Assembly: GCF_000934725.1 (NCBI RefSeq)
Contig: NZ_JYNS01000010.1
Location: 62,001 to 126,000 of the forward strand
Source: Methyloterricola oryzae
GTDB taxonomy: Bacteria > Pseudomonadota > Gammaproteobacteria > Methylococcales > Methylococcaceae
Reading direction: 5' to 3'
DNA length: 64,000 bases
Part shown: in pieces, positions 41,101 through 48,864 of the stretch
Layout: the number at the start of each line of letters is the position of its first letter
Position numbering within the stretch: the first letter of the stretch is position 1
The notes under the pieces: generated by a model
The model's input: only the letters and a program-made list of their open reading frames with translations
What the model was told of the DNA's origin: nothing
Databases searched by the model: none
Translations under genes and position numbers: made by a program

Positions 41101-42100
41101 CCTCTAACTGGCTGTTGCTGTCAATCAGCATGCGGTGCGCGATGGTCAAACGATGCTCCACGGGCCGCAGACCAATCAGGATCAGGGAGCCGGTCATGCC
41201 CGCCAAAGCCAGTATTACCAAGCCGCTCCACAGCAGAACGGGACGTCCTGCCACCTCCAGAGGCGTGACGTCAACCAGGGCAAGCAGCTTGCAAAGCGGG
41301 CCCGCCGCTTTGTTCCCCAAATCAAACGCCAGCGCGCGCAGAGGTCTGCCAGCTAGCTCCAGCCTGAGCGGAATAGAAGGGTCGGACTGAGCCAGAACCT
41401 CCTCGAGGAGCTTCGCCGGGGCCGGTCCATTCCAGTCCTCTCCGGCAGCAATCAGTTCCCAATTACTCTGCGTCTGCGTTGCACTGCGAGCCACCACGCC
41501 AGCAGCGGGAGCCAAGGCGAACAGGCGCATGCCGTGTGCTTCGCCAGCAGAGTCCAGCCAGGACGACAGGTCAAATCCCAGACTTACCGCGCCAATGGCT
41601 GAGCCATCCAGGCTGGCGGTCAGCGTTGCATAAACGCTGGATGGCCGTCCAACCGGAGAAGACACGTGCAAGGAAGTCACGCCAGACCCGTTGCCGTCGA
41701 GAGTCTCCGAGCGCTCCATCGGATTCGCCCCGGCCGCGTCGACCCGAACCCAATGTCCCGGAAGCGGCCCTACCGGGTACTCAAAGGTCAGCTGACGCCC
41801 TCCCAAACGCTGCCCCCATTCGTTGGCAAGGCTCTGCAAGGCCTGGATATCGGTTCGCTGCAAAGCGGCGACGACCATGGGATCTGAACTTGCCAGCTGC
41901 AATCCGAAGCGCAGGGCATCGGCTTCCTGCCCCAGGGCCTGCTCAAGCGCCGCCTGAACCTGGACCGCGCGCCCGTACGTGGCTTGATCCACCTGGCGCT
42001 CCTGCACCCGATCGATCACCATCCAGAGCACGCCGGTCGCCGCCAGAAAGATCAGCAGCAACAGAAACAGCAGTCTCGTTTTGAAAGATCGAAGTTTCAA
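38171..42100 (-). CDS. Membrane-bound multi-PAS diguanylate cyclase/phosphodiesterase (GGDEF-EAL)
   Basis: A 1309-residue c-di-GMP turnover protein. Order: TM1 at about 8-30, periplasmic sensor region (30-285), TM2 at about 288-310, a coiled coil (318-368), four PAS domains at about 372-490, 495-615, 620-740 and 745-870, then GGDEF (875-1040) and EAL (1055-1300). The cyclase motif is intact (MGGDEF near 951). The phosphodiesterase motifs EALIRW (about 1083), DDFGTGYSS and EGVETPSQ are also intact, so both activities are possible. The first PAS region holds three Cys (SCHGLIYGRKYPCQGRDMPC), a possible redox or metal sensor. It is divergent from rnd. Confidence 0.93.
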   Translation of the reverse strand: MKLRSFKTRLLFLLLLIFLAATGVLWMVIDRVQERQVDQATYGRAVQVQAALEQALGQEADALRFGLQLASSDPMVVAALQRTDIQALQSLANEWGQRLGGRQLTFEYPVGPLPGHWVRVDAAGANPMERSETLDGNGSGVTSLHVSSPVGRPSSVYATLTASLDGSAIGAVSLGFDLSSWLDSAGEAHGMRLFALAPAAGVVARSATQTQSNWELIAAGEDWNGPAPAKLLEEVLAQSDPSIPLRLELAGRPLRALAFDLGNKAAGPLCKLLALVDVTPLEVAGRPVLLWSGLVILALAGMTGSLILIGLRPVEHRLTIAHRMLIDSNSQLEDEVERRTQEMTTVNSRLQHEVDVRQQAEQKLLRQQMFLLTVLDSLAYPFIVVDARDFGIKLANKSALAGAEQTGGVLSCHGLIYGRKYPCQGRDMPCVLQEMFRTRMPVTVEHRHTLPDGRIQINEVHAYPVMDGQGEIEQIIEYFFDVSERKRAEEALNASELNYRQLVETANSIVLRWDTQGVIQFINGYGARFFGFEGRELVGRALIGTIVPDVDSSGRNMVELMQDVIRRPDSYQNNENENMRSDGSRVWVAWANKAILDQKGQVVEILSFGNDISRRRRAIEALGESEIRFRRIYENSPVMMHSLDENGCIIGVNRKWTEETGYTKAEVMGRALISFMTPESAQRAASEVLPALRRQDYLKDVSFQLARKDGTVIDILMDCSLSTDPKGSSISLGVLQNVSERRRTEQEMQLAASVFENSIEGILVTDPQGTILRTNKAFTLMTGYSPQEAVGRNPSFLRSGKHDAQFFAAMWSAIKEAGLWQGEIWNRRKNGEVYPEWLGVSTVYDERRQPIYYVGVFTDITDQKLSEQRIYHLAHYDVLTDLPNRVLFQDRLDRALLSAKRGEYPLLLLYLDLDRFKPINDSFGHPVGDLLLQQVAERLRQCVRESDTVARMGGDEFTVILGPGHSPGVDVVQIGSRVARTILENLGNPFDLEGHEVFISASIGIVVYPNDGGNVAELVKNADTAMYHAKAKGRNNFLFYEAHMNATAADRLMIENSLRRALERSEFELYFQPSVNIREGRIDALEALIRWCHPDLGVVAPEQFISLAEESGLIVPIGEWVLREAVRQVAQWRQAGFGHLRVAVNLSLRQFRHRDLMNVIRQVMFDAGLDASVLALEVTESAFMEDEEETIARLNEMSEMGIQILIDDFGTGYSSLARLRTLPIQVLKIDRSFIRDITTDPNDASIIAAIIAMAHNLQLKVIAEGVETPSQLKFLRSRDCEEVQGYLFSKPVPAADVLELLRRGVSLPE

Positions 42101-42210
42101 ATACGAACGTCCCGTTCACGATGAACGCAGTCGCGCACATCGCTTTGCGTGCCGCGCCCGCCAACTGGTTGAATATGTCGCTCGCGCCAGTCCGGTCCGC
42201 TGAGGGCCCG

Positions 42211-42240
42211 TTATCCAGCCGCAACATGTGGCTATATAAT
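42211..42240 (+). promoter_or_regulatory. Candidate promoter of rnd
   Basis: A perfect -10 TATAAT at 42235-42240 lies 37 bp ahead of the rnd ATG. The -35 is weak (TTATCC at 42211-42216 with an 18-bp spacer). Confidence 0.42.
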
Positions 42241-42277
42241 AGGTTATAGTCGACCAACCCACAGACACGCCCGCCCC

Positions 42278-43441
42278 ATGAGCCATCGAGAATCCCCCCT
42301 CTACATCGACACCTCTGCCGGCCTCGAACAATTCTGCCTCGAGGTCCAAGGCGCTGCCTGGCTGGCCATGGACACGGAATTCCTGCGGGAGAAGACCTAT
42401 TTCCCCAAGTTCTGCCTGCTGCAAGTGGCAACGGACCGCGCCGTGGCCTGCATCGACCCGCTGGCCCTGAAAAGCCTGGAACCTTTGACGGATCTGATCT
42501 ATTCCCCCGCCGTGGTCAAGGTGCTGCATTCCGCCCGGCAGGACCTGGAAATCTTCTTCCATCTTTACGGCAAGGTGCCCGCGCCGATCTTCGATACCCA
42601 GATTGCAGCCCCCCTGCTGGGATTAGGAGAGCAGATCAGTTATGGCGCGCTGGTGGCGGAAACCCTGGGCATCCATCTGAGCAAGGCCCACTCGCGCACC
42701 GACTGGTCACGGCGCCCCCTCACGCCCGAGCAACTGCGCTACGCCGCCGATGACGTGATTTATCTGGCACAGGCCTACCAGCAGATGCGCAAGCGGCTGG
42801 ACACCCTGCAGCGGACCCAATGGCTGGAACAGGAATTCTCCGATCTGGTGCAGCCCGAAGTGTACGAGGCCAATCCGGATTCAGCCTGGCAGCGCATAAG
42901 CGGTTGCCTGCAACTGAAAGGTCGCCAGCTATCCGTGTTGAAAGAACTGGCCGCCTGGCGTGAACAGGCGGCGCGCAAACAAGACCTGCCCCGCGGCTGG
43001 TTGATCAAGGACGAGGTTCTACTGGATCTGGCGCGCCAGCAACCTCAGGACCCCGATGCCCTCAGCCATGTAAGAGGCCTGGACGAGCGTACCCAGAAAA
43101 AGCATGGCGCCACCCTCTGCGGACTGGTCAAGGAGGCCCTGGAGCGCGGGCCCATGAACCTCGACCTCAAGGCACGTCCAACAAAGCGGACGCCGGAGCA
43201 AGAAGCGCTGCTGGACTTGATGATGGCGGTGGTGCGTCTACGCGCCGCCCAGCACACGCTCAGTCCCAGCGTACTCGCCAGCCGCAAGGATCTGGAGCAG
43301 TTACTGGATGGCCACGAGGACGCCAAACTCAGCAAGGGCTGGCGCCACAGCATGGCGGGAGAGGAACTGGCAGCCCTGCTCCGCGGCGAACTGGGCCTGA
43401 AGGTACTGGACGGCAACCTCCGCCTGTTTGCCCATGCATGA
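42278..43441 (+). CDS. rnd: Ribonuclease D
   Basis: A 387-residue 3'-5' exoribonuclease that trims tRNA precursors. The DEDDy motifs are visible: MDTEFLREKTYFP, the HSARQDLEIF block and YAADDVIYLAQAY. HRDC-type helical domains fill the C-terminal half. The last codons overlap the start of the kinase-fusion gene, so the two are probably co-transcribed. Confidence 0.95.
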   Translation: MSHRESPLYIDTSAGLEQFCLEVQGAAWLAMDTEFLREKTYFPKFCLLQVATDRAVACIDPLALKSLEPLTDLIYSPAVVKVLHSARQDLEIFFHLYGKVPAPIFDTQIAAPLLGLGEQISYGALVAETLGIHLSKAHSRTDWSRRPLTPEQLRYAADDVIYLAQAYQQMRKRLDTLQRTQWLEQEFSDLVQPEVYEANPDSAWQRISGCLQLKGRQLSVLKELAAWREQAARKQDLPRGWLIKDEVLLDLARQQPQDPDALSHVRGLDERTQKKHGATLCGLVKEALERGPMNLDLKARPTKRTPEQEALLDLMMAVVRLRAAQHTLSPSVLASRKDLEQLLDGHEDAKLSKGWRHSMAGEELAALLRGELGLKVLDGNLRLFAHA

Positions 43442-45008
43442 CCCGGCGCAGCTGATCGCCGCCCTCTGCGACCCTCAGGTACACGGTCCTCGCTGCCAGG
43501 GAACCCGGCTGATGGAAACCCATATCTCCTGGGTCATCCTCACCGGCGAGTTCGCCTACAAGATCAAGAAGCCCGTGGACTTCGGCTTCCTCGACTTTTC
43601 CACCCTGGCCCAGCGCCGCTTTTTCTGCCACGAAGAACTGAGGCTCAACCAACGGCTTGCCGCGCCCCTTTATCTGTCCGTGGTTCCCATCACCGGCATA
43701 GCCGAGCGGCCGCAACTGGGCGGCGCAGGCCCTGTCCTGGAATATGCGGTCAAGCTGCGGCAGTTTGAGGATTCAGCCCTGGGCGACCGGCTGGCCCAAG
43801 CCGGCCAGCTTGAGAATCCGCTCCTGGACGATCTCGCCTCGACGCTGGCGCGGTTCCATCAAGACACGCCGCGCGCGCAAGCGATGGATGATCACGGGAC
43901 GCCTTCGGCGATCGCGGCGGCAGCCGAACATAATTTCACCCACCTGGAGACCGCGCAGGCGTCTGCCGGGGGCGATCGCCTCGACCGCTTGCGGAACTGG
44001 ACCCTTGAGAACGCCCGAAGGCTCGCAAGCGCTTTTCAAGACCGCAAGCAGAAGGGATGTGTGCGGGAATGCCACGGCGACCTGCACCTCGGCAACCTGG
44101 TGCTGTTCGACGGCCGCCTGATGCCCTTCGACTGCATCGAATTCAGCGAGGACCTGCGCTGGATCGACGTCATCAGCGAGGTGGCGTTCCTGCTCATGGA
44201 CCTTGAGGTGAACGCCGGCACCGCGCCTGCCTTCAGGCTGCTGAACCACTATCTGGAAATCACCGGCGACTATGCGGGACTGGCGTTGCTGGATTTCTAC
44301 CGGGTCTACCGCGCCATGGTGCGCGCGAAGATCGCCAGCCTCAGCCTGGCTCATTGCGAGGCCCCCGCGGAAGAACGGGCCGAACGGGTGCGGCGCCGGG
44401 ACGCCTATCTGGACTATGCGGAGCGCGCCGCACAGCCGCGCAAGCCCACGCTGATCATCACCCATGGCTACTCGGGCAGCGGCAAATCGCTCTTGTCGAA
44501 GAGCCTGGCCGAGCATTTGCCGGCCATACGCCTCAGTTCCGATGTGGAACGCAAGCGCCTGGCCGGATTGGCGGCGGATGCCCGAACCGCGGCGGGACCG
44601 CTGCAAGGCATCTATTCAAACGAATTCACCCGGCGCACCTACCAACACCTGCTGGACATGGCGCGCACCCTGCTGGAATCAGGTTGCAACGTGGTGGTGG
44701 ATGCCACCTTTCTTCTGCGAGATCACCGCCGCGCACAAGCAAACCTGGCCGATGCTTGTGGCGCGCACTTCCTGATCCTGGACCTGCAAGCGGAGAAAGT
44801 CCTGCTGCGGCGACGCGTCGAAGCCCGCGGGCGGGAAGGCTCCGATCCCTCGGAAGCCGATACCGGCGTGCTGGAGCGGCAGTGGGCCTACGCGCAGGCG
44901 CTCGATAGCGGCGAGCAGGCCCAGGCGCTGGCAGTGGATGCCAGCAGCGACTTCAACATCGGCGAAGTCGTCGCTGCCATCGGACACCGGCTTGTCCTGG
45001 ACGCCTAG
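43434..45008 (+). CDS. Fusion of aminoglycoside-phosphotransferase-like kinase and P-loop kinase (COG2187/COG0645 type)
   Basis: A 524-residue cytoplasmic protein. The N-terminal half has the APH-like catalytic signature CHGDLHLGNLVLFDGR and the Mg-binding DCIEFSEDLRWIDV. The C-terminal half is a P-loop NTPase: Walker A GYSGSGKS at about 344, then RLSSDVERKR and VVVDATFLLRDHRR. The two-domain arrangement is widespread but its substrate is not established. The ATG at 43434 overlaps the rnd stop region; TTG at 43428 is also open. The stop codon overlaps that of the convergent YVTN gene within CCTAGG. Confidence 0.85.
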   Translation: MHDPAQLIAALCDPQVHGPRCQGTRLMETHISWVILTGEFAYKIKKPVDFGFLDFSTLAQRRFFCHEELRLNQRLAAPLYLSVVPITGIAERPQLGGAGPVLEYAVKLRQFEDSALGDRLAQAGQLENPLLDDLASTLARFHQDTPRAQAMDDHGTPSAIAAAAEHNFTHLETAQASAGGDRLDRLRNWTLENARRLASAFQDRKQKGCVRECHGDLHLGNLVLFDGRLMPFDCIEFSEDLRWIDVISEVAFLLMDLEVNAGTAPAFRLLNHYLEITGDYAGLALLDFYRVYRAMVRAKIASLSLAHCEAPAEERAERVRRRDAYLDYAERAAQPRKPTLIITHGYSGSGKSLLSKSLAEHLPAIRLSSDVERKRLAGLAADARTAAGPLQGIYSNEFTRRTYQHLLDMARTLLESGCNVVVDATFLLRDHRRAQANLADACGAHFLILDLQAEKVLLRRRVEARGREGSDPSEADTGVLERQWAYAQALDSGEQAQALAVDASSDFNIGEVVAAIGHRLVLDA

Positions 45009-45985
45009 GGCGCCTTCTGCCCGATAAAGCTTCCGAAAGCGCGGCTGCCGTTACCGGTCTCAATGGTATCCAGCACCGTCAGCGACTGGGCATCGACCAC
45101 CGAAACGCTGTTGCTGAACCAGTTGGCCACATAGACCTGGCGGCCATCCGGGTGCGACGCGATGCCTTCCGGATACTCCCCCACCGGCACGGTCCCGGCT
45201 ACCGTGAGAGTGCCCAAGTCGATGGCCGAAATACTGTTGTCGTACTGGTTGGTCACGAACAGCCGACCGGCCGCTTCCGCCACGGCGTAAGGCCGCTCGC
45301 CCACCTTGATCGTCTTCAGCACGCTGAAGCTGCCCACGTCCACCACGGAGACGTCGTTGCTCTCCACATTGGCGGAGTAAAGCCGCGTGCCGCCGGTGGA
45401 CAGCAGGATGCCGAAGGGATGCTTGCCGACCTTGACGGTACGCGTCACCTGCAGGCGCTGGGCGTCGATTTCCGAAATGGAGTCATCATCCCGGTTCGCC
45501 ACGTAGACCTTGCTGCCGTCGGCGCTGACCACGAGGCCTGCGGGTGAACGACCCACCGGCACCCGCCACAGCACAATACGCCGCTCGGGATCGAGCACCG
45601 CCACCACGTTCTCATACCAATCGGCGGCGTAGACCCGCTTGCCCGCGCTGTCCACGGCGATGCCCACCGGCCCCGATCCCACCGGGATGCTGCCCATGAT
45701 CGACCGGCTCGCGCCGTCGATCAGGGTGACCTGGCGGCTGGTGGGATTGGCAATGGCGATGAGGTGCCCGTCATGGCTGACGGCCACGCCGGCGGGCTCG
45801 GAACCGGCGGGCAATTCGACTGTCGCAGCGACTTGTCGGGCCTGCGTATCGATCACCGAAACCGTATTGGCCTTCTGGTTGGTGATATAGGCGAAGGGCT
45901 CGGCCTTGACACCGCCCCAAACGAAAAAGGCGGCGGTGATGACCGCCGCCTTTCGCGTCAAGGCGCAGATTTTCCGCGCCGGCAT
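45005..45985 (-). CDS. Secreted YVTN-type beta-propeller protein
   Basis: A 326-residue protein with a signal peptide (about 1-28, ending VKA). The mature part is seven or so repeats of about 42 residues of the form VYVANRDDDSISEID...VTRTVKVGKHPFGI, the YVTN/lactonase-like propeller. Such proteins lie in the periplasm or outside; enzymatic activity is unproven. It starts next to the stop of the SRPBCC gene, so the two are probably one transcript. Confidence 0.88.
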   Translation of the reverse strand: MPARKICALTRKAAVITAAFFVWGGVKAEPFAYITNQKANTVSVIDTQARQVAATVELPAGSEPAGVAVSHDGHLIAIANPTSRQVTLIDGASRSIMGSIPVGSGPVGIAVDSAGKRVYAADWYENVVAVLDPERRIVLWRVPVGRSPAGLVVSADGSKVYVANRDDDSISEIDAQRLQVTRTVKVGKHPFGILLSTGGTRLYSANVESNDVSVVDVGSFSVLKTIKVGERPYAVAEAAGRLFVTNQYDNSISAIDLGTLTVAGTVPVGEYPEGIASHPDGRQVYVANWFSNSVSVVDAQSLTVLDTIETGNGSRAFGSFIGQKAP

Positions 45986-46516
45986 TTACTTCTTCTCGAT
46001 CACGGCCTTCAGATTGGCCAGGCTTTCCTTGTAGACCGCCTCGATGGCCTTGTTGGCGGCTTCTTCGTTCTGATCCGGCGGCGGATTATTAGCCAGGAAG
46101 CAGCGGTAATAAGCGCCGTTCCACGTCACCTTGGAGCCGGACCCGGCCGCCTCGACAGAAATGTTGGAGGAATAGTTGTTGACCGGGAGGATGCCGCAAT
46201 CCGGGTTTTCCATCTTATAGGAGAAGCTCATCTTCTCGGCTTCATAGGTCTTCAGTTCTTCCTTGAGCACGCCGCCCTTTTTCAGGGTCAGTTCGCGGGT
46301 CGCGCCGGGTGCCGTGCCACCCTGTGAAGTGGTGCTGGCCACCGCGGGCATCCAGGCCTCGGGCTTACCGAATTCCTTGACCACCTCCCAGACCGCGGCG
46401 GGCGCCGCATTGATCTCGATGGTTTCGGTGAGCTTCTGGCGCGAGGGCCCGTGAGCGCTGGCGGCGCCGGCCCAAGCAACTGTCAGGGCCACGGCAATGG
46501 ACAAGGATTTCTTCAT
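45986..46516 (-). CDS. Secreted SRPBCC-family (polyketide cyclase/START-like) protein
   Basis: A 176-residue protein. The ATG at 46516 follows GGAGGA; the frame is open to 46570. The signal peptide ends ASAHG (about residue 23). The mature part has the helix-grip pattern ETIEINAAPAAVWEVVKEFG and ends in a long amphipathic helix (AIEAVYKESLANLKAVIEKK), as in ligand-binding SRPBCC proteins. Two Cys (PDCGILP, YYRCFLA) could pair. Export is unusual for this fold. Its gene abuts the propeller gene at 45985. Confidence 0.8.
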   Translation of the reverse strand: MKKSLSIAVALTVAWAGAASAHGPSRQKLTETIEINAAPAAVWEVVKEFGKPEAWMPAVASTTSQGGTAPGATRELTLKKGGVLKEELKTYEAEKMSFSYKMENPDCGILPVNNYSSNISVEAAGSGSKVTWNGAYYRCFLANNPPPDQNEEAANKAIEAVYKESLANLKAVIEKK

Positions 46517-46582
46517 CATTCCTCCAATCAAGGTCTCGAGGTGAAATTCGCGCTGCATTATAAAGGACAAGTTCCGCAGGGG

Positions 46583-48034
46583 CTAACGGATAATTTCCCG
46601 CCCATGGGCCCTCAGGCTGGCGAGCACTTCACGCTGGCTGGCCGGCCGACCCGGTTCGGCCTCCAGCGCGTCGATGCTCTGGTTGAACTGCTCCAGGGTC
46701 AGGCTGCCGCCGCCTTCGGGATCGGTCAGACGCCGCCGCCGGTAATCATCCCAACGGGTTCGTTCCTCGGCGTTCAGCGACTGCGGCCAGTTGCGGGCCC
46801 TGTAGCGGAAGAGCATCTCCGGCAGACGTGGATCGTCGAATTCCGGGTCGAAAGCCGCAAGTTTTTCCGGACTCATGTCCCGGATAGTCTCCATGCGCCG
46901 CTTGTCCTGGTCACTGAAAAATCCCCCGCCGTAAAGCATCAGGTCGGGGTCACGGCATTCCTGCCCGTCCCAAGGGCTTTCGGCGAACACCTCCGCGACC
47001 TTCGCGGCAAGCCCCGGTGCCGACTTCAGGCGGTCCAGATGCCGTTCCCAAAGGGCAGGCCGCAGTTGCAGGCGCTCGATGTCGGGTGGCCGGGCGACCT
47101 TGAGGGGCGCGATGATGGGGCAGCGATTGAGGTGTACCGTTTTCAGCGGTATGCGCGCCACCCCTTCGGGCAATTGGGCCGCGGGGGTGTAAAGGCGCTT
47201 GCGCAATTCATCGGCGCTCAGCGCCAATAGTGGTTCCGGGTCCACGGACAGGTCATAGACGATCACGCCGTTCTGATTGACCGGGTGACGCGCCAACGGC
47301 ACCACCACGGCCAGGCAATGGCGTTCCGCCGGGTATTTTTCCGACACATGGATCACCGGCTGGAAAGCCCCTACCGGCAGCATGTCCGCCACCTGGCGCT
47401 TACCGCGGTTGTCCCAGACAAACTGATACAGCTTCGGTTGTCGGGTCTTGATGAGCCGCGCCAGTTCAATGGTGGCGCGCACGTCGGCCAGGGCGTCGTG
47501 GGCACCCTCGTGGGCAATGCCGTTGGCGGCTGTCAGCTTTTCCAGGCGAAAACTGGGGCGGCCCTGTTCATCTTTGGGCCACTCGATGCCATCCGGACGC
47601 AGGGCCGCCGTCAGGCGGACCATGTCGATCAGGTCCCAACGGGAATTACCGTTGCGCCACTCCCGCTCGTAGGGATCGAAGAAATTGCGGTAGAGGCCGT
47701 GACGGGTGATTTCGTCGTCGAAACGCAGGGTGTTGTAACCCAGGCCGCAGGTACCGGGAAACGCCAGCTGCTCGTGGATGGCGGCCATGAACTGCGCCTC
47801 GGGCACCCCCTCGGCCAGAGCCTTTTGCGGTGTGATGCCGGTGATCAGACAGGCCTCGGGAGCAGGGACCATGTCATCCGCCGGCCGGCAATAGATCAGC
47901 AATGGCGCGCCGACCGGATTCAGGTCCTCATCGGTCCTCAGTCCGGCAAACTGTGCCGGCCGGTCACGGCGCGGATCGGCGCCGAAGGTCTCATAGTCGT
48001 GCCAATAAAGGCTGACCGGCGCCACCGGATTCAA
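46583..48034 (-). CDS. sbcB: Exodeoxyribonuclease I
   Basis: A 483-residue 3'-5' single-strand DNA exonuclease used in repair and recombination. The DnaQ-like motifs are WHDYETFG (Asp13, Glu15), GYNTLRFDDEITRHG and HEGAHDALADV; the SH3-like and helical C-terminal regions (FRYRARNWPQSLNAEE) match the family. Length is normal. Confidence 0.95.
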   Translation of the reverse strand: MNPVAPVSLYWHDYETFGADPRRDRPAQFAGLRTDEDLNPVGAPLLIYCRPADDMVPAPEACLITGITPQKALAEGVPEAQFMAAIHEQLAFPGTCGLGYNTLRFDDEITRHGLYRNFFDPYEREWRNGNSRWDLIDMVRLTAALRPDGIEWPKDEQGRPSFRLEKLTAANGIAHEGAHDALADVRATIELARLIKTRQPKLYQFVWDNRGKRQVADMLPVGAFQPVIHVSEKYPAERHCLAVVVPLARHPVNQNGVIVYDLSVDPEPLLALSADELRKRLYTPAAQLPEGVARIPLKTVHLNRCPIIAPLKVARPPDIERLQLRPALWERHLDRLKSAPGLAAKVAEVFAESPWDGQECRDPDLMLYGGGFFSDQDKRRMETIRDMSPEKLAAFDPEFDDPRLPEMLFRYRARNWPQSLNAEERTRWDDYRRRRLTDPEGGGSLTLEQFNQSIDALEAEPGRPASQREVLASLRAHGREIIR

Positions 48035-48055
48035 TCCGTCCCTGGTTGAAGCGCG

Positions 48056-48451
48056 TCAACGAATGGCAATGAGCGCCTTGAGCACATCCACGCGACTGAT
48101 GACTCCCACCAGCTTGCCTTCGTCAATCACGGGGAAGTGCCGCAGGGTCGACTTGGCGAACAACTCCGCCACTTCCACGATGCTGGCCTCGCTATCCACG
48201 ACCGTGACGTCGTTGGTCATGAATTCGGACACCTTGCCGCCCATGTCCTCGTAGTAGGACGAATTGACCACCATACGCAGGCAGTCCAGTTCCGAGAAGG
48301 CACCGACCACCTTGCCGTGATCGTCTACCACCGGGGCACCGGTGGACTTGATCTCCAGCAGTTTGCGGATGGCCTCATACACATCCATGTCCGGCTTGAA
48401 CACCACCGGGTGAGGGGTCATGTATTCACTGACGCTGATTTTGGCAAGCAT
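48056..48451 (-). CDS. CBS-domain pair protein
   Basis: A 131-residue stand-alone tandem CBS protein: SVSEYMTPHPVVFKPDMDVYEA (first) and KVSEFMTNDVTVVDSEASIVE (second). Such proteins bind adenine nucleotides and regulate partners; none is fused here. It lies between sbcB and nqrM, 22 bp after the sbcB start, and no partner can be named. Confidence 0.9.
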   Translation of the reverse strand: MLAKISVSEYMTPHPVVFKPDMDVYEAIRKLLEIKSTGAPVVDDHGKVVGAFSELDCLRMVVNSSYYEDMGGKVSEFMTNDVTVVDSEASIVEVAELFAKSTLRHFPVIDEGKLVGVISRVDVLKALIAIR

Positions 48452-48517
48452 GCTGGCTATCTCCTTAACCTGTTGTTCTTGTTGGTACGGTCCCTGAGAG
48501 CCTGGACTGGAATGGGA

Positions 48518-48709
48518 TCAGGGGGCCGATTCCTGCTGTTGCGCGGCTTCGAACTTCTTGCGCTTTTCGCATTTTTCCACGCAGACGCAGTCCGCCGCAC
48601 CGGGCCCGCCGCAACTGCCCTTGATGGCATGACGTCCGAACATCACGCCTACGGACATGATGAAGATGACGACAGCAATGACTGCGAAGGTGATCAGAAA
48701 GAGTGTCAT
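48518..48709 (-). CDS. nqrM: NqrM, maturation factor of Na+-NQR
   Basis: A 63-residue protein with one N-terminal membrane helix (TLFLITFAVIAVVIFIMSVG) and four cysteines in CGGPGAADCVCVEKC. NqrM is known to help place the Fe centre between NqrD and NqrE. The ATG at 48709 is the family start; an upstream ATG at 48745 adds 12 residues. It is separated from nqrF by about 155 bp and a terminator, so it may have its own promoter. Confidence 0.88.
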   Translation of the reverse strand: MTLFLITFAVIAVVIFIMSVGVMFGRHAIKGSCGGPGAADCVCVEKCEKRKKFEAAQQQESAP

Positions 48710-48806
48710 GGTTCTTGACTCCTGACGCCTGACATAGGCATTCATGATGTAAGACCGGTCCGGCAGGTGAAGTATCCCGCCGCGCCGGCCGAATTTGCAA
48801 GCTCCG

Positions 48807-48845
48807 TAAAAACGGCGAGGAGCCCGAAAGCTCCTCGCCGTGCCT
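48807..48845 (-). terminator. Rho-independent terminator after nqrF
   Basis: The inverted repeat ACGGCGAGGAG/CTCCTCGCCGT (48812-48841) has an 8-nt loop and is followed on the minus strand by TTTTT. It lies 24 bp after the nqrF stop and ends the nqrABCDEF operon. Confidence 0.88.
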
Positions 48846-48864
48846 TTTGCGATGCGCGAACTGA

